Notes under the pieces: generated by a model
Seen by the model: the letters and a program-made list of their open reading frames with translations, nothing else
Told to the model about the DNA's origin: nothing
The model's database searches: none
Program-made: the position numbers and the translations under genes
Assembly (NCBI GenBank): GCA_015143295.1
Contig: CM026564.1
Coordinates: 12,450,416 to 12,514,415 of the forward strand
Length of the DNA: 64,000 nucleotides
Source of the DNA: Tetracentron sinense
Taxonomy: Eukaryota; Streptophyta; Magnoliopsida; Trochodendrales; Trochodendraceae
Reading direction: 5' to 3'
In this document: piece by piece, positions 31,622 through 44,029 of the stretch
How positions within the stretch are numbered: position 1 is the stretch's first letter
How the letters are laid out: every line of letters starts with the position of its first letter

Positions 31622-34600
31622 GCGCGTTATTAGTGAATGAATGCCTAGCTCGAGTGTTGATCGACACAGGATCCACTCATTCCTTTGTATCGCCTAGCTT
31701 TGCGAAAGGATTTCCAACCAAGTCCAGTCAGTTGAAGCATGAATTAACCATCTCCACACCGCTCGGCAAGTCAGTGGACACGGACCGTATATATAGGGAC
31801 TGTGTAATCCAAGTGGGACAGAATGAGTTGTTAGCCGACCTCATCATCCTGGACTTCCAAGACTTAGATTTCGATGTCATACTTGGTATGGATTGGCTAT
31901 CAGCTCACCACGGACATGTGGCATGTTTCGAGAAGATGGTGAACTTTGAGCCGATGGGAGTTAAGCCATTTCACTTTCGAGGGTTGAGGGAAAGAGACAT
32001 TGCTCGCCTCGCAGCTTTGAGCTTAGCAAACCCAGAAGCACAAAACTCCTCGGTCATTCCGGTCGTGAGTGAGTTCTTGGATGTGTTTCCGGAGGAACTT
32101 CCCGGATTGCCTCCGGATCGGGAGATTGAGTTCGCTATAGAGCTTACTTCAGGCACCTCTCCGATTTCAAGGGCACCATATAGAATGGCCCCAATAGAGC
32201 TTGAGGAATTAAAGAAGCAAATTGAGGAGTTACAACAACTTGGTTTCATCCAACCAAGCGTGTCACCATGGGGAGCTCCGGTCCTCTTTGTGAAAAAGAA
32301 AGACGGGTCAATGAGAATGTGCATAGATTACCGGCAGTTGAACAAGATAACTATTAAGAATCGTTATCCTTTGCCTCGGATAGACGACTTGTTTGACCAA
32401 CTGAAGGGAGCGAGATTTTTCTCCAAGATTGATCTTAGATCGGGGTATCATCAGTTAAAGATCAAGGCGGCAGATGTTCCGAAGTCGGCTTTCAGGACTC
32501 GGTATGGGCACTACGAGTTCCTTGTCATGCCTTTTGGGCTGACGAATGCACCGGCGGCGTTCATGGATTTGATGAACCGGGTGTTCCGATCGTACTTGGA
32601 TCGATGTGTGATTGTGTTCATAGATGACATTTTGGTGTATTCCCAGACACGGGAAGATCACGCACGAGACCTTCGTCTTTGCTCTGGAGATATTGAGAGA
32701 GCATAGGCTATACGCTAAGTTAAGCAAGTGTGAATTTTGGTTGGAGAAGGTGGCATTCCTAGGCCACGTAGTGTCGGCCGAGGGTATTTCTGTTGACCCG
32801 GCAAAGATAGAGGCAGTTATGATATGGGAGAGACCCAAGAGCGTCACGGAGATACGTAGTTTTCTTGGGTTGGCAGGCTATTATCGGAGATTCGTGGAGG
32901 GATTCTCCAGTTTGGCTGCACCTCTCACTTACCTGACGAGAAAGAATGCTAAGTTTAGTTGGAGCGACAGATGCGAAGCGAGCTTCCAAGAGTTGAAGAA
33001 ACGCCTCACCACGGCCCCCGTCCTTAGTGTGCCATCCAGGAGTGGTGGTTTTGTGGTTTATAGTGATGCCTCGCACGTGGGGTTGGGATGTGTACTTATG
33101 CAGCACGGCAAATTCATTGCTTACGCCTCCAGGCAATTGAAAGAGCATGAGAAGAATTATCCCACTCACGATTTAGAGCTCGCCGCGGTTGTGTTTGCCT
33201 TGAAGATTTGGCGACATTATCTCTATGGGGAACAGTTCGACGTATTTACGGACCATAAAAGCTTGAAGTACCTGTTCTCTCAAAAGGAATTGAATTTAAG
33301 GCAGAGGAGATGGGTAGAGTTTTTGAAAGACTACGAATGTTCCATTCAATATCATCCGGGCAAGGCGAACGTTGTCGCCGATGCTCTTAGCCGGAAGCCC
33401 ACTGGACTTTTGGCGCACATGATGCTGAGGGAATGGAGGTTGTTAGAAGATGCATCCAACCTCGACATCAGTTTTAGTCTCCCTACTTTTGGGCCAGTAA
33501 TGGCTAACATCACAGTTAGGCCATATATCCTAAGCATGACCAGGGAGTTGCAGGGAATGGATGCCGAGCTACTGTCTTACCGAGACCAGTCAGTTAAAAG
33601 TGGCAGCAAGGATTTTGCGGTGAGGGATGATGGAATTATCACTTTCAAGGGAAGAGTATGTGTCCCAGCCGATGAGAAGCTTAAGCGAGAAATCTTGTAC
33701 GAGGCTCACCGGTCCAAGTACACCGTTCACCCCGGGGGTACCAAGATGTATAGGGACTTGAAGAAGCACTTTTGGTGGCGGAACATGAAGCGAGAAATAG
33801 CGGGGTACGTGTCCCGATGCTTGGTGTGCCAACAAGTCAAGGCCGAGCACAGGAGACCGGCGGGTCTGTTGCAGTCTCTCCCTATTCCCGAGTGGAAATG
33901 GGAACATATCTCTATGGACTTCATCGTGGGGTTGCCAAAGACAGTTAAAAAGACTGATGCGATATGGGTTGTGGTTGACAGACTCACGAAGTCCGCCCAT
34001 CTCTTACCGTATCGGACTACATTCAACTCAAATCAGTTAGCTGCCTTGTACATCAAAGAGATAGTCCGATTGCACGGAGTGCCAGTGAGCATTGTCTCAG
34101 ACCGGGATCCAAGGTTCACATCCAGGTTTTGGAGAAGCTTTCAGGATGCCATGGGTTCCAGACTAGACTTTAGCACGGCCTTCTATCCACAGACGGATGG
34201 GCAAACCGAGCGAGTGAATCAGATTATTGAAGACATGCTCCGTGCATGTATGCTAGACTTCAAGGGAAGTTGGGAGGATCACCTACCTTTGGTGGAATTC
34301 GCCTACAACAATAGTTACCAGGCAAGCATACAGATGGCACCCTTTGAGGCTTTGTACGGAAGAAGTTGTAGATCTCCGTTGTATTGGGATGAAGTGGGAG
34401 AAAGAAAAATTTTGGGCCCCGAGCTGATTGAACAAACTGCGGATAGAGTCAAGCTCATCCGGGAAAGGTTGAAGACCGCACAAGACCGACAGAAAAGCTA
34501 TGCCGACAACCGAAGGAGGGATCTTGAATATCGAGTTGGTGACTTCGTTTTTGTCAAGATTTCACCAACCAAGGGGGTTATGAGATTCGGGAAAAGAGGC

Positions 34601-34954
34601 AAGCTTAGCCCGAGATATGTGGGTCCATTCGAGATCATTACTCGAGTTGGTGAGGTAGCTTACCGAGTTGCCTTGCCCGCTCACATGGCGGCGATCCACA
34701 ACGTATTTCACATCTCCATGCTTCGGAAGTATATCCCGGATCCTTCTCATGTCATCGAGCTTGATCCGATAGAGATCCGAGAGGACCTCACCCTAGTTGA
34801 ACAACCGGTGCAGATCTTGGATAGGCGAGATCAAGTCTTGCGCAACAAGACCATTCCCTTGGTCTTGGTAAGATGGCAACACCATTCAAGGGAGGAAGCT
34901 ACTTGGGAACGAGAAGCCGAAGTACGAGAAAAGTACCCCCATTTATTTGTTTAG
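31622..34954 (+). pseudogene. pol: gypsy-3 Pol with one frameshift
   Basis: Protease [12 protein letters not shown] with [28 protein letters not shown] and catalytic FIDDILVYS; RNase [13 protein letters not shown]; integrase zinc region ([24 protein letters not shown]), catalytic core from [17 protein letters not shown] and [13 protein letters not shown]-terminal [10 protein letters not shown] and a chromodomain-like end ([26 protein letters not shown]) before the stop at 34952-34954. The only break I see is an extra T in CGTCTTTGC (32678-32680), placing the parts in frames 31438-32706 and 32624-34954. Otherwise all catalytic motifs are intact. Confidence 0.95.
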
Positions 34955-35008
34955 GGCCTTGACATTCCCTTGTATTTTGTTATAATTTTACGCATGTATG
35001 TATCGTCC

Positions 35009-35045
35009 AAATTTCGGGGACGAAATTTTTGTAAGGGGGGGAGAA
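35009..35045 (+). other. hairpin and polypurine tract of gypsy-3
   Basis: AAATTTCG-GGGA-CGAAATTT at 35009-35028, then AAGGGGGGGAGAA at 35033-35045 directly before the LTR. Confidence 0.88.
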
Positions 35046-35257
35046 TGTAGCACCCCGGACTTTTTCATCCTTAATGAATAGCACCTTCGTAGCTAATTGG
35101 CCGTTTTTGTAGTCTAATTAATAAATAAGGGAGAAATCGGAAATTCCGAAACGTCAGAAATGTTCGTTTTTGAAAGACGGATCCAACGCAAGTTGAATCG
35201 TCGAAATCCGACGAGCGAGTCAAAAGATATGGTCAAAACAGTCCAGACATACAGAGC

Positions 35258-35442
35258 ACCGATCGCTCGGTCCAGTCAGCGATCGATCGGTCCATAACCG
35301 ATCGATCAGTAGCTATCGCACGGTCAGAAATTTTGTATGGGGAAATTTTCCAGAGAGTGAGTTTTTGACCGATCGATCGGTCAATAACACCGATCGCTCG
35401 GTAGGCAACCGATCGATCGGTCATAACCACCGATCGCTCGGT
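35258..35442 (+). promoter_or_regulatory. palindrome array in gypsy-3 3' LTR
   Basis: Seven sites, same layout as 27691-27896 but one unit fewer. Confidence 0.8.
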
Positions 35443-36261
35443 CTTCGCGTTTTTGCAGAAATTTCAGTAAGGGCGTTTTCGTCTTTTGGGTGTTAAACCC
35501 TTACCCATAAGGGTTTGCTCGACCCTTTGAGCCCTCATTCACCTCACTTAGAAGGTTTTGAGAGAGAAGAAGAGAAGAGAAGGGGGATTTACATCTAGGG
35601 TTTTCCACTTGAGAGAATCAAGGGTTTTAGAACCCTAGAACCGTTCTAAAGGCTTGGATTCTCCAAATCCAACCTCAAGCTCGTGTGGAGTACCTCGTCC
35701 AAGCTAGGGCAGCGTTTCTACATCATCCTCAAGTATTTCCTTTCCCTTTCCAAGGTTAGTACACTCTTCCTAGTTACTTTGGTAATAACCTAGGATTTTT
35801 TTCTAAGAAAATGTGTTGGATCTTCCCCATTGCTCCCTTGTGTTGGTATATGCTAAATCCCTAAAACATAAACAAGATAATACAAACAAATGGTGGAATG
35901 TATGAATGGATGAGGAGTGGAGGCGATTGGATGCCATGTTGTGATGTGCTGAATGATGGGAAAAATGGTGGAAGGGCATATTACGCATAATGAATACACC
36001 CCAAGTGTTTGATGAAATGTTCGAATGAGAAAATATGAAATAACTAAAGGTAAAAAGGTTGAATACCACATGTTTGATAGAATGCATGAATAAACTAAGA
36101 TTTGAAAGCATGAGTCACATAAATGTTCCCCATTTGGTAAGTTGTATGCATGTGTTTATTTCGCTTCTTAAATTCTCATGTGAGTTGGGAATTGTTAAAA
36201 TGCTATATGTCATCATAATTTCACGATTGCTATGCACGAGCACATATGTAGATGGAGGATA

Positions 36262-36803
36262 TTGTCAAGGAGGTTGGTAGCCCAAGATTATGCGGGTGCT
36301 AACCTCTGGCTCATAAGAAACGTATTGTATTGTCAAGGGGGTTGGTAGCCCAGGGATCATGCGGGTACTAACCCCTGGCTCATAAGAAAGGACTCGGAAA
36401 TGTTGCACTGTCAAGGAGGTTGGTAGCCCCGGTTAAGGGTGCTAACCTCTGGCTCATAAGAAAGGAAATGATATTGTCAGGGAGGTTGGTAGCCCCGGTT
36501 AAGGGTTCTAACCTCTGGCTCATAAGAAAGGTATATTGTACTGTCAAGGGGGTTGGTAGCCCAGGGATGTGCGGGTGCTAACCCCTGGCTCATAAGAAAG
36601 GTATTGTACTGTCAAGGGGGTTGGTAGCCCAGGGATGTGCGGGTGCTAACCCCTGGCTCATAAGAAAGGTATTGTACTGTCAAGGGGGTTGGTAGCCCAG
36701 GGATGTGCGGGTGCTAACCCCTGGTTCATAAGAAAGGTATTGTACTGTCAAGGAGGTTGGTAGCCCAGGGATATGCGGGTGCTAACCTCTGGCTCATAAG
36801 AAA
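36262..36803 (+). repeat. eight tandem hairpin units in gypsy-3 3' LTR
   Basis: Counterpart of 28716-29257 with a few single changes, for example CTGGTTCAT in unit seven and TCAGGGAGG in unit four. Confidence 0.9.
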
Positions 36804-36998
36804 TATTAAAAGGACAACTCAAAGAGGAATTGTATGATGCATAGACATGTTTTAGTTGCATAATAATCATGACTTGATAAAATGTTTATGTATGAGGTTG
36901 CTAGAAATGATTATGAACTATACTCCTCCCATTACTTGTATATGATGTTGTTCGTTATTACCATTGTTAGTTAGGGGCTTGTACTCGTTGAGTATTCC

Positions 36999-37172
36999 AT
37001 GCTCAGCCGTACTTTCATGTCGGCAGGTACCCGAGTCCCTCTCGACATTTGTGATCCGGGTCCTTGGATAGAGGAGGACTATGGCGAGGAGGAACCTTAT
37101 GAGGATCTAGTAGTCGAGCCTCAGGCGGAGGCGAGAGACTTAGACCATTGGCCCCACGGGGATGACTATTGA
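36999..37172 (+). CDS. LTR-encoded small acidic ORF (57 aa), gypsy-3 3' LTR
   Basis: Same protein reading as 29453-29626. TGA at 37170. Confidence 0.5.
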   Translation: MLSRTFMSAGTRVPLDICDPGPWIEEDYGEEEPYEDLVVEPQAEARDLDHWPHGDDY

Positions 37173-37462
37173 GCGAGACAAAGTTGTATTTTGTCTTTTG
37201 TATTTTGTTAGGTGGGTCTGTCCACCTTAGACTTAGACGTGTTTTGTATTTATGTTAACTTGGAATACTACAGTTTGGATCATTATAAAGAAAAGAAAAT
37301 TTTAGTTTTCGCTTCCGCAAATTATGTTTAGCTTCCGCGCTCTGATTATCATTGTTTATTTCCTTATTTATCTTGTTCATTACAGGGAGGTTTGGCAGGT
37401 TTGTATAGTCCACCTAAAGTATCCCTAATCTCCTAGGGGGTATTTTGGGGCGTGACAGAATA

Positions 37463-38552
37463 TCCATTTTGATGAATCAATCAAATCGTTTGGTTTTCAA
37501 CAAAACATGGATGAGGCATGTGTGTACAAGAAGGTCAGTGGGAGTGTAATAACTTTCCTAGTTCTTTATGTAGATGATACTCTACTCATTGGGAATGATG
37601 TAGGAATGTTATCAACGGTTAAAATCGGGTTGTCAGTAACTTTGCAACGAAAGACCTCGGTGAAGCTTCCTATATTCTTGGTCTTAAATTGTTTAGAGAT
37701 CGAAAGAAAAGGATGCTGGGATTGTCCCAAGTCAATTACATTGACAAGATCTTGCTCAAATATAGCATGAAAAATTCCAAGAAAGGGTTTTTACCCTATA
37801 GGCATGGAATTAGCCTCTCCAAATTAAAGTCTCCAAAGACTGATGATGAAAGAGAACAGATGAGTCATATCCCTTATGCATCTGTAGTGAGAAGTCTTAT
37901 GTATGCTATGTTGTATGCAAGACCTGATATTTGTCACGTAGTGAGTATCGTGAGTAGATATCAATCAAATTCGGGTCCTGAGCATTGGATAGCAGTTACG
38001 CACATTTTCAAGTGTTTGAGGAGGACAATGCACCACTGTTTGGTTTACAGTGGAGAAGATCTGACTGTTGTAGGGTACACAGATTCAGATTTTTAGGCAG
38101 ATGTTGATGATAGAAAGTCCACCTCAGGATTTGTCTTTACTCTTGAAAAAAGAGCATTTAGTTGGAGGAGTTGCAAGTAATCAACAACTGCTGACTCAAC
38201 AACTAAAGCTGAATATGTTGCTGCATGTGATGTTGTAAAGGAAGCAGTGTGGATAAAGAAGTTCATTCATGAACTTGGTATTGTCTCCTCGATTGAATCT
38301 CCTATCAAACTTTATTGTGATAATATTGGTGCTGTAGCTCAAGCCACAAAGCCTAGAGCACATCAGAAGACAAAGCACATTGAAAGGAGATTCCATTTGA
38401 TTCGAGACATTTTCAAGAGAGGAGACATTGTGTTATCCAAGATTGCGTCAGTGGACAACATGGCGGACCCATTTACTAAAGCACTGCCTCAGAAGGTGTT
38501 TGAGAAACATCTAGAGTCGATGGGTCTTAGATACATAGGAGATTGGCTTTGA
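37463..38552 (+). pseudogene. pol: copia-A pol, second part (RT end and RNase H)
   Basis: Resumes after gypsy-3 and one GAATA copy: RT with LYVDDTLLIGND, then a frame change near 37690, RPDICHVVSIVSRYQSN, a stop at 38094-38096, and RNase H remnants KSTSGFVF-like, IKLYCDNIGAVAQA, HIERRFHLIRD, ending NMADPFTKALPQKVFEKHL before TGA 38550. Not functional. Confidence 0.88.
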
Positions 38553-40337
38553 GTGCAAGTGGGAGATTGTTAGACATGTATGCCCACAAAGCCATTCCGG
38601 AATTATATTTATCTATTTTTAAATCAATAAATGCAAATTTTACATTCACACATTGTCTTCTACATTGGGTAATATATCGAAAGTATCTCATTGGATGAGA
38701 CTACTTTGTCCCTTAGGTAACATTATAGGAAAACCATCCAATTAGTTGATAACTGATTGCTAAGGAGATATGGTTTTTCCGGTTCCTTGTAGACCTAAAA
38801 TTGTTCTAAGTTAATCAGGATGTATCTGGACAATGTATTCCTAATAACTTACACATGGTTAGTTCTATATGATGGAGTGATGAATCTCAATCACTGAGAG
38901 AATGGTCTCTTGACTAAGATGTGGATATAAGTAAGAAGTACTTATATTGCAACTGGATCACTCAGTGGATACCCTTAGAAATATATTGTCTTTATATTTA
39001 GGGTAATCCATTTGACAGATTGTCCTTAACCTGAGAGGTCGACATCTTCTCTAGTATTTGCCTATGTAGCTTTGATGTAGCCAATCGTCAATGTCCAACA
39101 CACTAGACTAAATACGGGCTCGTTGGGTTATGTACGCTGTACTAGAAGAAGTGTGTGTATGCTCAACAAGGATTCCACTACTCTTACAGAGTAAATAATA
39201 TTGAGTTGATACTTGTCAAAACTGGACTTGAAAAACCCAGCACTGATATTTATCGATGAAATGGTTTTATCGAGGAATTTATTTTTTATATAAAAGAAAT
39301 GTAATTATTATTATTATTTCTTTTAAAGAAATTTTAAAATGTTTTGCAAGTCCAAGTTTGACTAAAAGTATCAAAGAGAATGAGTTCTCAATATAAACCA
39401 GGGATTAAAGACAGTATTAGATATTGTCCCGTAAGCTTATAATAATATTGGAAGTGGTGGGACGCATCTGTAAACAAATCTTGAGATAGAAATACCTGCA
39501 AGTAATTCTCTATTTTCTAGGGGTTAATCACATTGTGTTAATGGACATTAATTGTGATTGGTTGAAGTCCAGGGATATAGATAATATTTTATTATCCTAA
39601 TGGAGTGTAGGAAAGGTGTTACCTAGTAACAATGCTTTAACCAAAAGGTTGAGTACTTGGTCCCACAACCGGAAATAGGAGATCCCTTTAGATCCCACAC
39701 ACAAGAACTTTCTTAAAGTATTTAATTTAATGATTTATTAAATTAATTTATTTCTCTAAGAAATCTCTATATGGTATAGTGAAGCTCTAAAAGTGACCAA
39801 AGGGTTAAGAACCCATGATGTGGCGTGTTGGGGTGGGACCCACCTAGGGTGGGACGCCCACTCCATGTAGATTACTTTATAGTTAATCATTAATTAGTTT
39901 CTAATTAATTAAACACCTTATAAGATAAGTTTTGTTAGTTAGTTAGTTAGTTAGTTACTAATTAAAGATTCCTTGTTGGACAAGGATTCTTCTAGTTTCT
40001 TGCTAATCAAGAAATCCTAATTAGATTAGGATAAGGATATGATTAGTTAGTTACTAAAAGATAAGATTTGTCGAGCCCCAAAATACCCCCTAGGAGTTAA
40101 GGATACTTTAGTTCGTGACCGCCGTATCATACATCCCGTATAACACATAAGGCACACATATCAACCTGTCAGAGTACGCAAGTCATAACACATAGCGGAA
40201 GCAAAACAGAACAGTTTATAATAATACTCCTATTGTTAGGTTCAAGTATGAACCAACATAGCATATCCAAAATATATGGAGTGGACAAGTCCCACTCTCA
40301 GCATATACAAAACATCGGTATAATCCCTCTCACTCTC

Positions 40338-40499
40338 TCAGCAGAAATCAAAGTCAGGACGCCTATCCCGCGATCCATCATCCTGGTAATGGTCCATGGA
40401 AGGCTCTGGCTCATAGTACTCTTCCTCTATCCAAGGATCCGAACCACAGACATCAAATGGGACACGTGCACCTGCCGAAGTCAATAGTCGGCTGAGCAT
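40338..40499 (-). CDS. LTR-encoded small acidic ORF (53 aa), solo LTR at 40069
   Basis: ATG 40499 in the GAGTATTCCATGCTC hairpin; begins MLSRLLTSAGARVPFDVC, core DPWIEEEYYEPEPSMD, ends RPDFDFC. The frame is also open for seven codons upstream. Confidence 0.5.
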   Translation of the reverse strand: MLSRLLTSAGARVPFDVCGSDPWIEEEYYEPEPSMDHYQDDGSRDRRPDFDFC

Positions 40500-41192
40500 G
40501 GAATACTCAGTGATATACAAACTACTAACTAACAGTGAATAATATCATGAACATGCAAAACTTATAGCATACGTGAAAGTAGTTCCAAAAACCCCTTTTC
40601 TTAACAGTATTCGTGTGAAATCAAAACTAGGTAAAACTTGTCATGTGATAATCATGTTCTTGTGAGTTCTTGTGAATTCTTGCGAGAGTTGGGATTCCTT
40701 GTGAGCATGCGAGGATCTAAGTATGCATGATTTTCTTATGAACTTGCGAGCTTGTGAGACATGACTACTTGTGAGTCCATGTATAGTGGGATTCCTTGTG
40801 AGCTTTGAAACGATCTTAGAACTTGTCACATACCAACCCAAAGTTTGGCCTTATCACTTGTGAGCTTGTGAGAATTCTTTTAACAAAACCTTGCTTATGA
40901 ACTTTTTAAAAATATCTTTCTTGTGAGAAATCATCGAATCATGCGAGACTTAATAACATCATGCTAGACTTGTGAACATACTGTAGCACCCCGGACTTTT
41001 TCATCCTTATGAATAGCACCTTCGTAGCTAATTGGCCGTTTTTGTAGTCTAATTAATAAATAAGGGAGAAATCGGAAATTCCGAAACGTCAGAAATGTGC
41101 GTTTTCGAAAGACGAACCCAACGCAAGTTGAATCGTCGAAATCCGACGAGCGAGTCAAAAGATATGGTCAAAACAGTCCAGACATACAGAGC

Positions 41193-41377
41193 ACCGATCG
41201 CTCGGTCCAGTCAGCGATCGATCGGTCCATAACCGATCGATCGGTAGCTATCGCACGGTCAGAAATTTTGTATGGGGAAATTTTCCAGAGAGTGAGTTTT
41301 TCACCGGTCGATCGGTCATAAACACCGATCGCTCGGTAGGCAACCGATCGATCGGTCATAACCACCGATCGCTCGGT
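41193..41377 (+). promoter_or_regulatory. palindrome array in solo LTR at 40982
   Basis: Seven ACCGATCGATCGGT-type sites around TTTGTATGGGGAAATTTTCC, including one with ACCGGTCGATCGGT. Confidence 0.78.
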
Positions 41378-42353
41378 CTTCGCGTTTTTGCAGAAATTTC
41401 AGTAAGGGCTTTATCGTCTTTTGGGGGTTAAACCCTTTCTCCTTAAGGCTTGCCCGAGCCTTTAGGGCTTCATTCACAACACTTAAGGGATTTTGAGAGA
41501 TAGAGAGAGAGGAGAAGGGGATTTGCAAATAGGGTTTTCCATTGGAGAAGAAATCAAAGGGGTGAAGACCCTAGATCGTCCCCAAGCACATTTTCTTCAA
41601 GATTTCAACTCAAGCTCGTGTGGGGTTCCATTCTCCAAGCTAGGGCAGCAACCCAAGCACGTTTTTGAAAGGGGTTTCTTCCCCAACTCAAGTCTCCTTC
41701 AAGCAAAGGTGTTCTTCCTTCAAGTTGGAGCTTCAATCAAGGTTTCTACCAAGGATCAAGCCTTGATTTAAGGTTAGTACACCCTACTAACTTACCCTAG
41801 CAATAAATCTAGGTTTTCCTTATGAAATATGATTCTTGTTAGTATGTTTTATTCTTTACAAAATGTGTTATCTATAATAAATATAAACAAGATAAGGAAA
41901 TGGTAGGGATGCTTGGATGAAGGTTGGATACGGCGATTGGATGCCGAATGTGTGATGTATGATGTGTGATTGGAAAATGGAGGATGGGCATAGTACAAAT
42001 AATAAACTTACCATGGTGTGATTGAATGGAAAATATACATTTAAAAGAAAGAGATAAACTACTAAGGAATAATGTATGAAAGTGTTTGACAAAATACCTA
42101 AACTATGAATAAATGGTCTAAATGAAGAATATAGAAATGGGTTTTATGCATGCGTTCATATAAATGATAAATCGATCAAATGTTATGCAAATTACTTAAG
42201 TTACCCATGTTCATATCATGAATTGAATTGCAATGCCATGTCTTGACGATCCTCATTATCATGATAGTCACTATTGACACGTACACGAGCACGCATGATA
42301 GCATGAACCGAGATTTCAAGAGCATGTGCATATAATAAACAACAAGTGCATTG

Positions 42354-42604
42354 CATAACAAGGAGGTTGGTAGCCCAGGGAGGATTCGGGTACTAACCTC
42401 TGGCTCACAAGTGCATTTCATAACAAGGAGGTTGGTAGCCCAGGGAGGATTCGGGTACTAACCTCTGGCTCACAAGTGCATTTCATAACAAGGAGGTTGG
42501 TAGCCCAGGGACATTCGGGTGCTAGCCTCTGGCTCACAAGTGCATTGCATATCAAGGAGGTTGGCAGCCCAGGGAGATTCGGGTGCTAGCCTCTGGCTCA
42601 CAAG
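42354..42604 (+). repeat. four tandem hairpin units in solo LTR at 40982
   Basis: GAGGTTGGTAG pairs with CTAACCTC in units one and two; later units read GCTAGCCTC. Unit length about 60 bp. Confidence 0.85.
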
Positions 42605-42879
42605 TTTACAAGATGGAGGTTTACAAGATGATGATCATGCATTCATGCATGCACGCATACATGATTTCTACGAGACATGCCGGGACATGACAAGGGTTTT
42701 CAAGCATGAGTTTTATCGGCATTTTCGCATTCATGTACGCACGTCAGGATGCTTGTATTGTGTCATGCCCTATACTGTTTCCTTGTGATGTTTCTATTAC
42801 TGCTTGTATGATGTTACTATTATGTGTTTTTTTTATTGTTGTTATGGTCTGCTAGTAGCTTGTACTCGCTGAGTATTCC

Positions 42880-43038
42880 ATGCTCAGCCGTACTTTCATG
42901 TCGGCAGGTACTGAGGGAGCCCTCGACCCGGAGCCTTGGGTCGAGGAAGAGTATACAGAGGAGAGAGAGTCGGCTATCCCATTACAGTCTCAGGCGGACC
43001 GAGACCTCGATGCGTGGCCATACCTCGACTACTGTTGA
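42880..43038 (+). CDS. LTR-encoded small acidic ORF (52 aa), solo LTR at 40982
   Basis: MLSRTFMSAGTEGALDPEP then WVEEEYTEERE, ending AWPYLDYC. Intact and longer than the gypsy-2 version. Confidence 0.52.
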   Translation: MLSRTFMSAGTEGALDPEPWVEEEYTEERESAIPLQSQADRDLDAWPYLDYC

Positions 43039-43860
43039 GGGGAGAGTATGAGAGGGTTTGGTGTATTTTGACATTTTGATATTTTGATAGGTGGGCCTGT
43101 CCACCTTAGGCTTAGACATGTCTTGTATTTATGTTAACTTGGAATACTATTTTGGATCATCAGAAGAAATGAAAATTTGTTTACGCTTCCGCATATATGA
43201 TAGCTTCCGTGCTCTGATTACCGTTATGAGTACTGTATTTTATCTTGTGCATTACAGGATGGTTTGATAGGTTCGCAGTGTGACACCTAAAATATCCCTA
43301 AACTCCTAGGGGGTATTTCGGGGCGTTACACATACGGTGCATATAATACTTGTGAATATCATGGTGATCTTAGAAAGCTTGTAAACATGGCATCATATTC
43401 ATAGAAATCAATAATAGTGATAACTTACATCCCATATACCAATCATCATCCAAATCAGTCCAAGAACAACCTTAACATATAGTTTTGCCTTTAAAATAAT
43501 AGCACAAGGTAGGTAGTAGAGTGTATCTACCTTTGAAAACCGAATCCCTTCGGTTTATAGCTTGAGAATACTCCTTGGTAGCAAGAGAAAGCTTTGAGGA
43601 AGCTTTCGAATCAATCCCAAGCTTTAGAAAGAAAGCTTTGAAGCAAAAACCCAACTTCACTTGATCACTAGTACAAGCCTAGAAGAAACCCCTCCTCTCT
43701 CTCTTTCTCTATCAAAATTTCTCCCAAAAACTTGTTTAGGGTTGTAGGAACCCTAACACCCACGAAATGGTGTTTAAATAGGCCAAGGGAGGTTGGCCAA
43801 AGACCCTTACACCCTTAAAAAATCTCAAAGGGTCGGTTATAAGGCAAAACCCATCACCAA

Positions 43861-44029
43861 GGATCGATCCTCCATGAGCAAGGATAGATCCTTCAAAAAA
43901 TCAGTCTCTGGACAAAAAAAACCCATAGAAAAATGGGCTTGTTCGATCGATCGGTCATGGGGATGGATAGATCCATCACTGTTTGGAATTGAAGGATCTA
44001 TCCACCCCAAGTTGGATAGATCGGTACTG
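43861..44029 (-). promoter_or_regulatory. variant palindrome array in solo LTR at 40069
   Basis: Sites GGATCGATCC, GGATAGATCC, CGATCGATCGGT, GGATCTATCC at the place where other LTRs have ACCGATCGATCGGT. The box CCCATA and CCAGAGA-like sequence lie between them. Confidence 0.6.

Larger units (their letters stand above)
27479..37457 (+). mobile_element. gypsy-3: nearly intact Tekay-like retrotransposon (10 kb)
   Basis: LTRs 27479-29911 (2433 bp) and 35046-37457 (2412 bp) differ by a 21-bp repeat unit and a small number of point changes. Target duplication GAATA at 27474-27478 and 37458-37462. Met primer site 29916-29927, polypurine tract 35033-35045. Gag-pol is open except for a one-base insertion near 32680 and the putative intron. 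Inserted in the RT gene of copia-A in the same orientation. The clade call rests on the chromodomain-like C-terminus and the sequence of the gag and pol motifs. Confidence 0.97.
35046..37457 (+). repeat. gypsy-3 3' LTR
   Basis: 2412 bp, near-identical to the 5' LTR; one palindrome unit (21 bp) shorter. Ends GGGCGTGACA at 37457. Confidence 0.96.
40982..43330 (+). mobile_element. solo gypsy LTR (2349 bp), gypsy-3 related
   Basis: Duplication CATAC at 40977-40981 and 43331-43335. Starts TGTAGCACCCCGGAC, like gypsy-3, with an array at 41193-41377, donor-like TAAG|GTTAGTAC at 41773, hairpin units at 42354-42604 and the small ORF at 42880. Its second half is closer to gypsy-2, so it looks like a mosaic or intermediate family. 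Confidence 0.93.
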
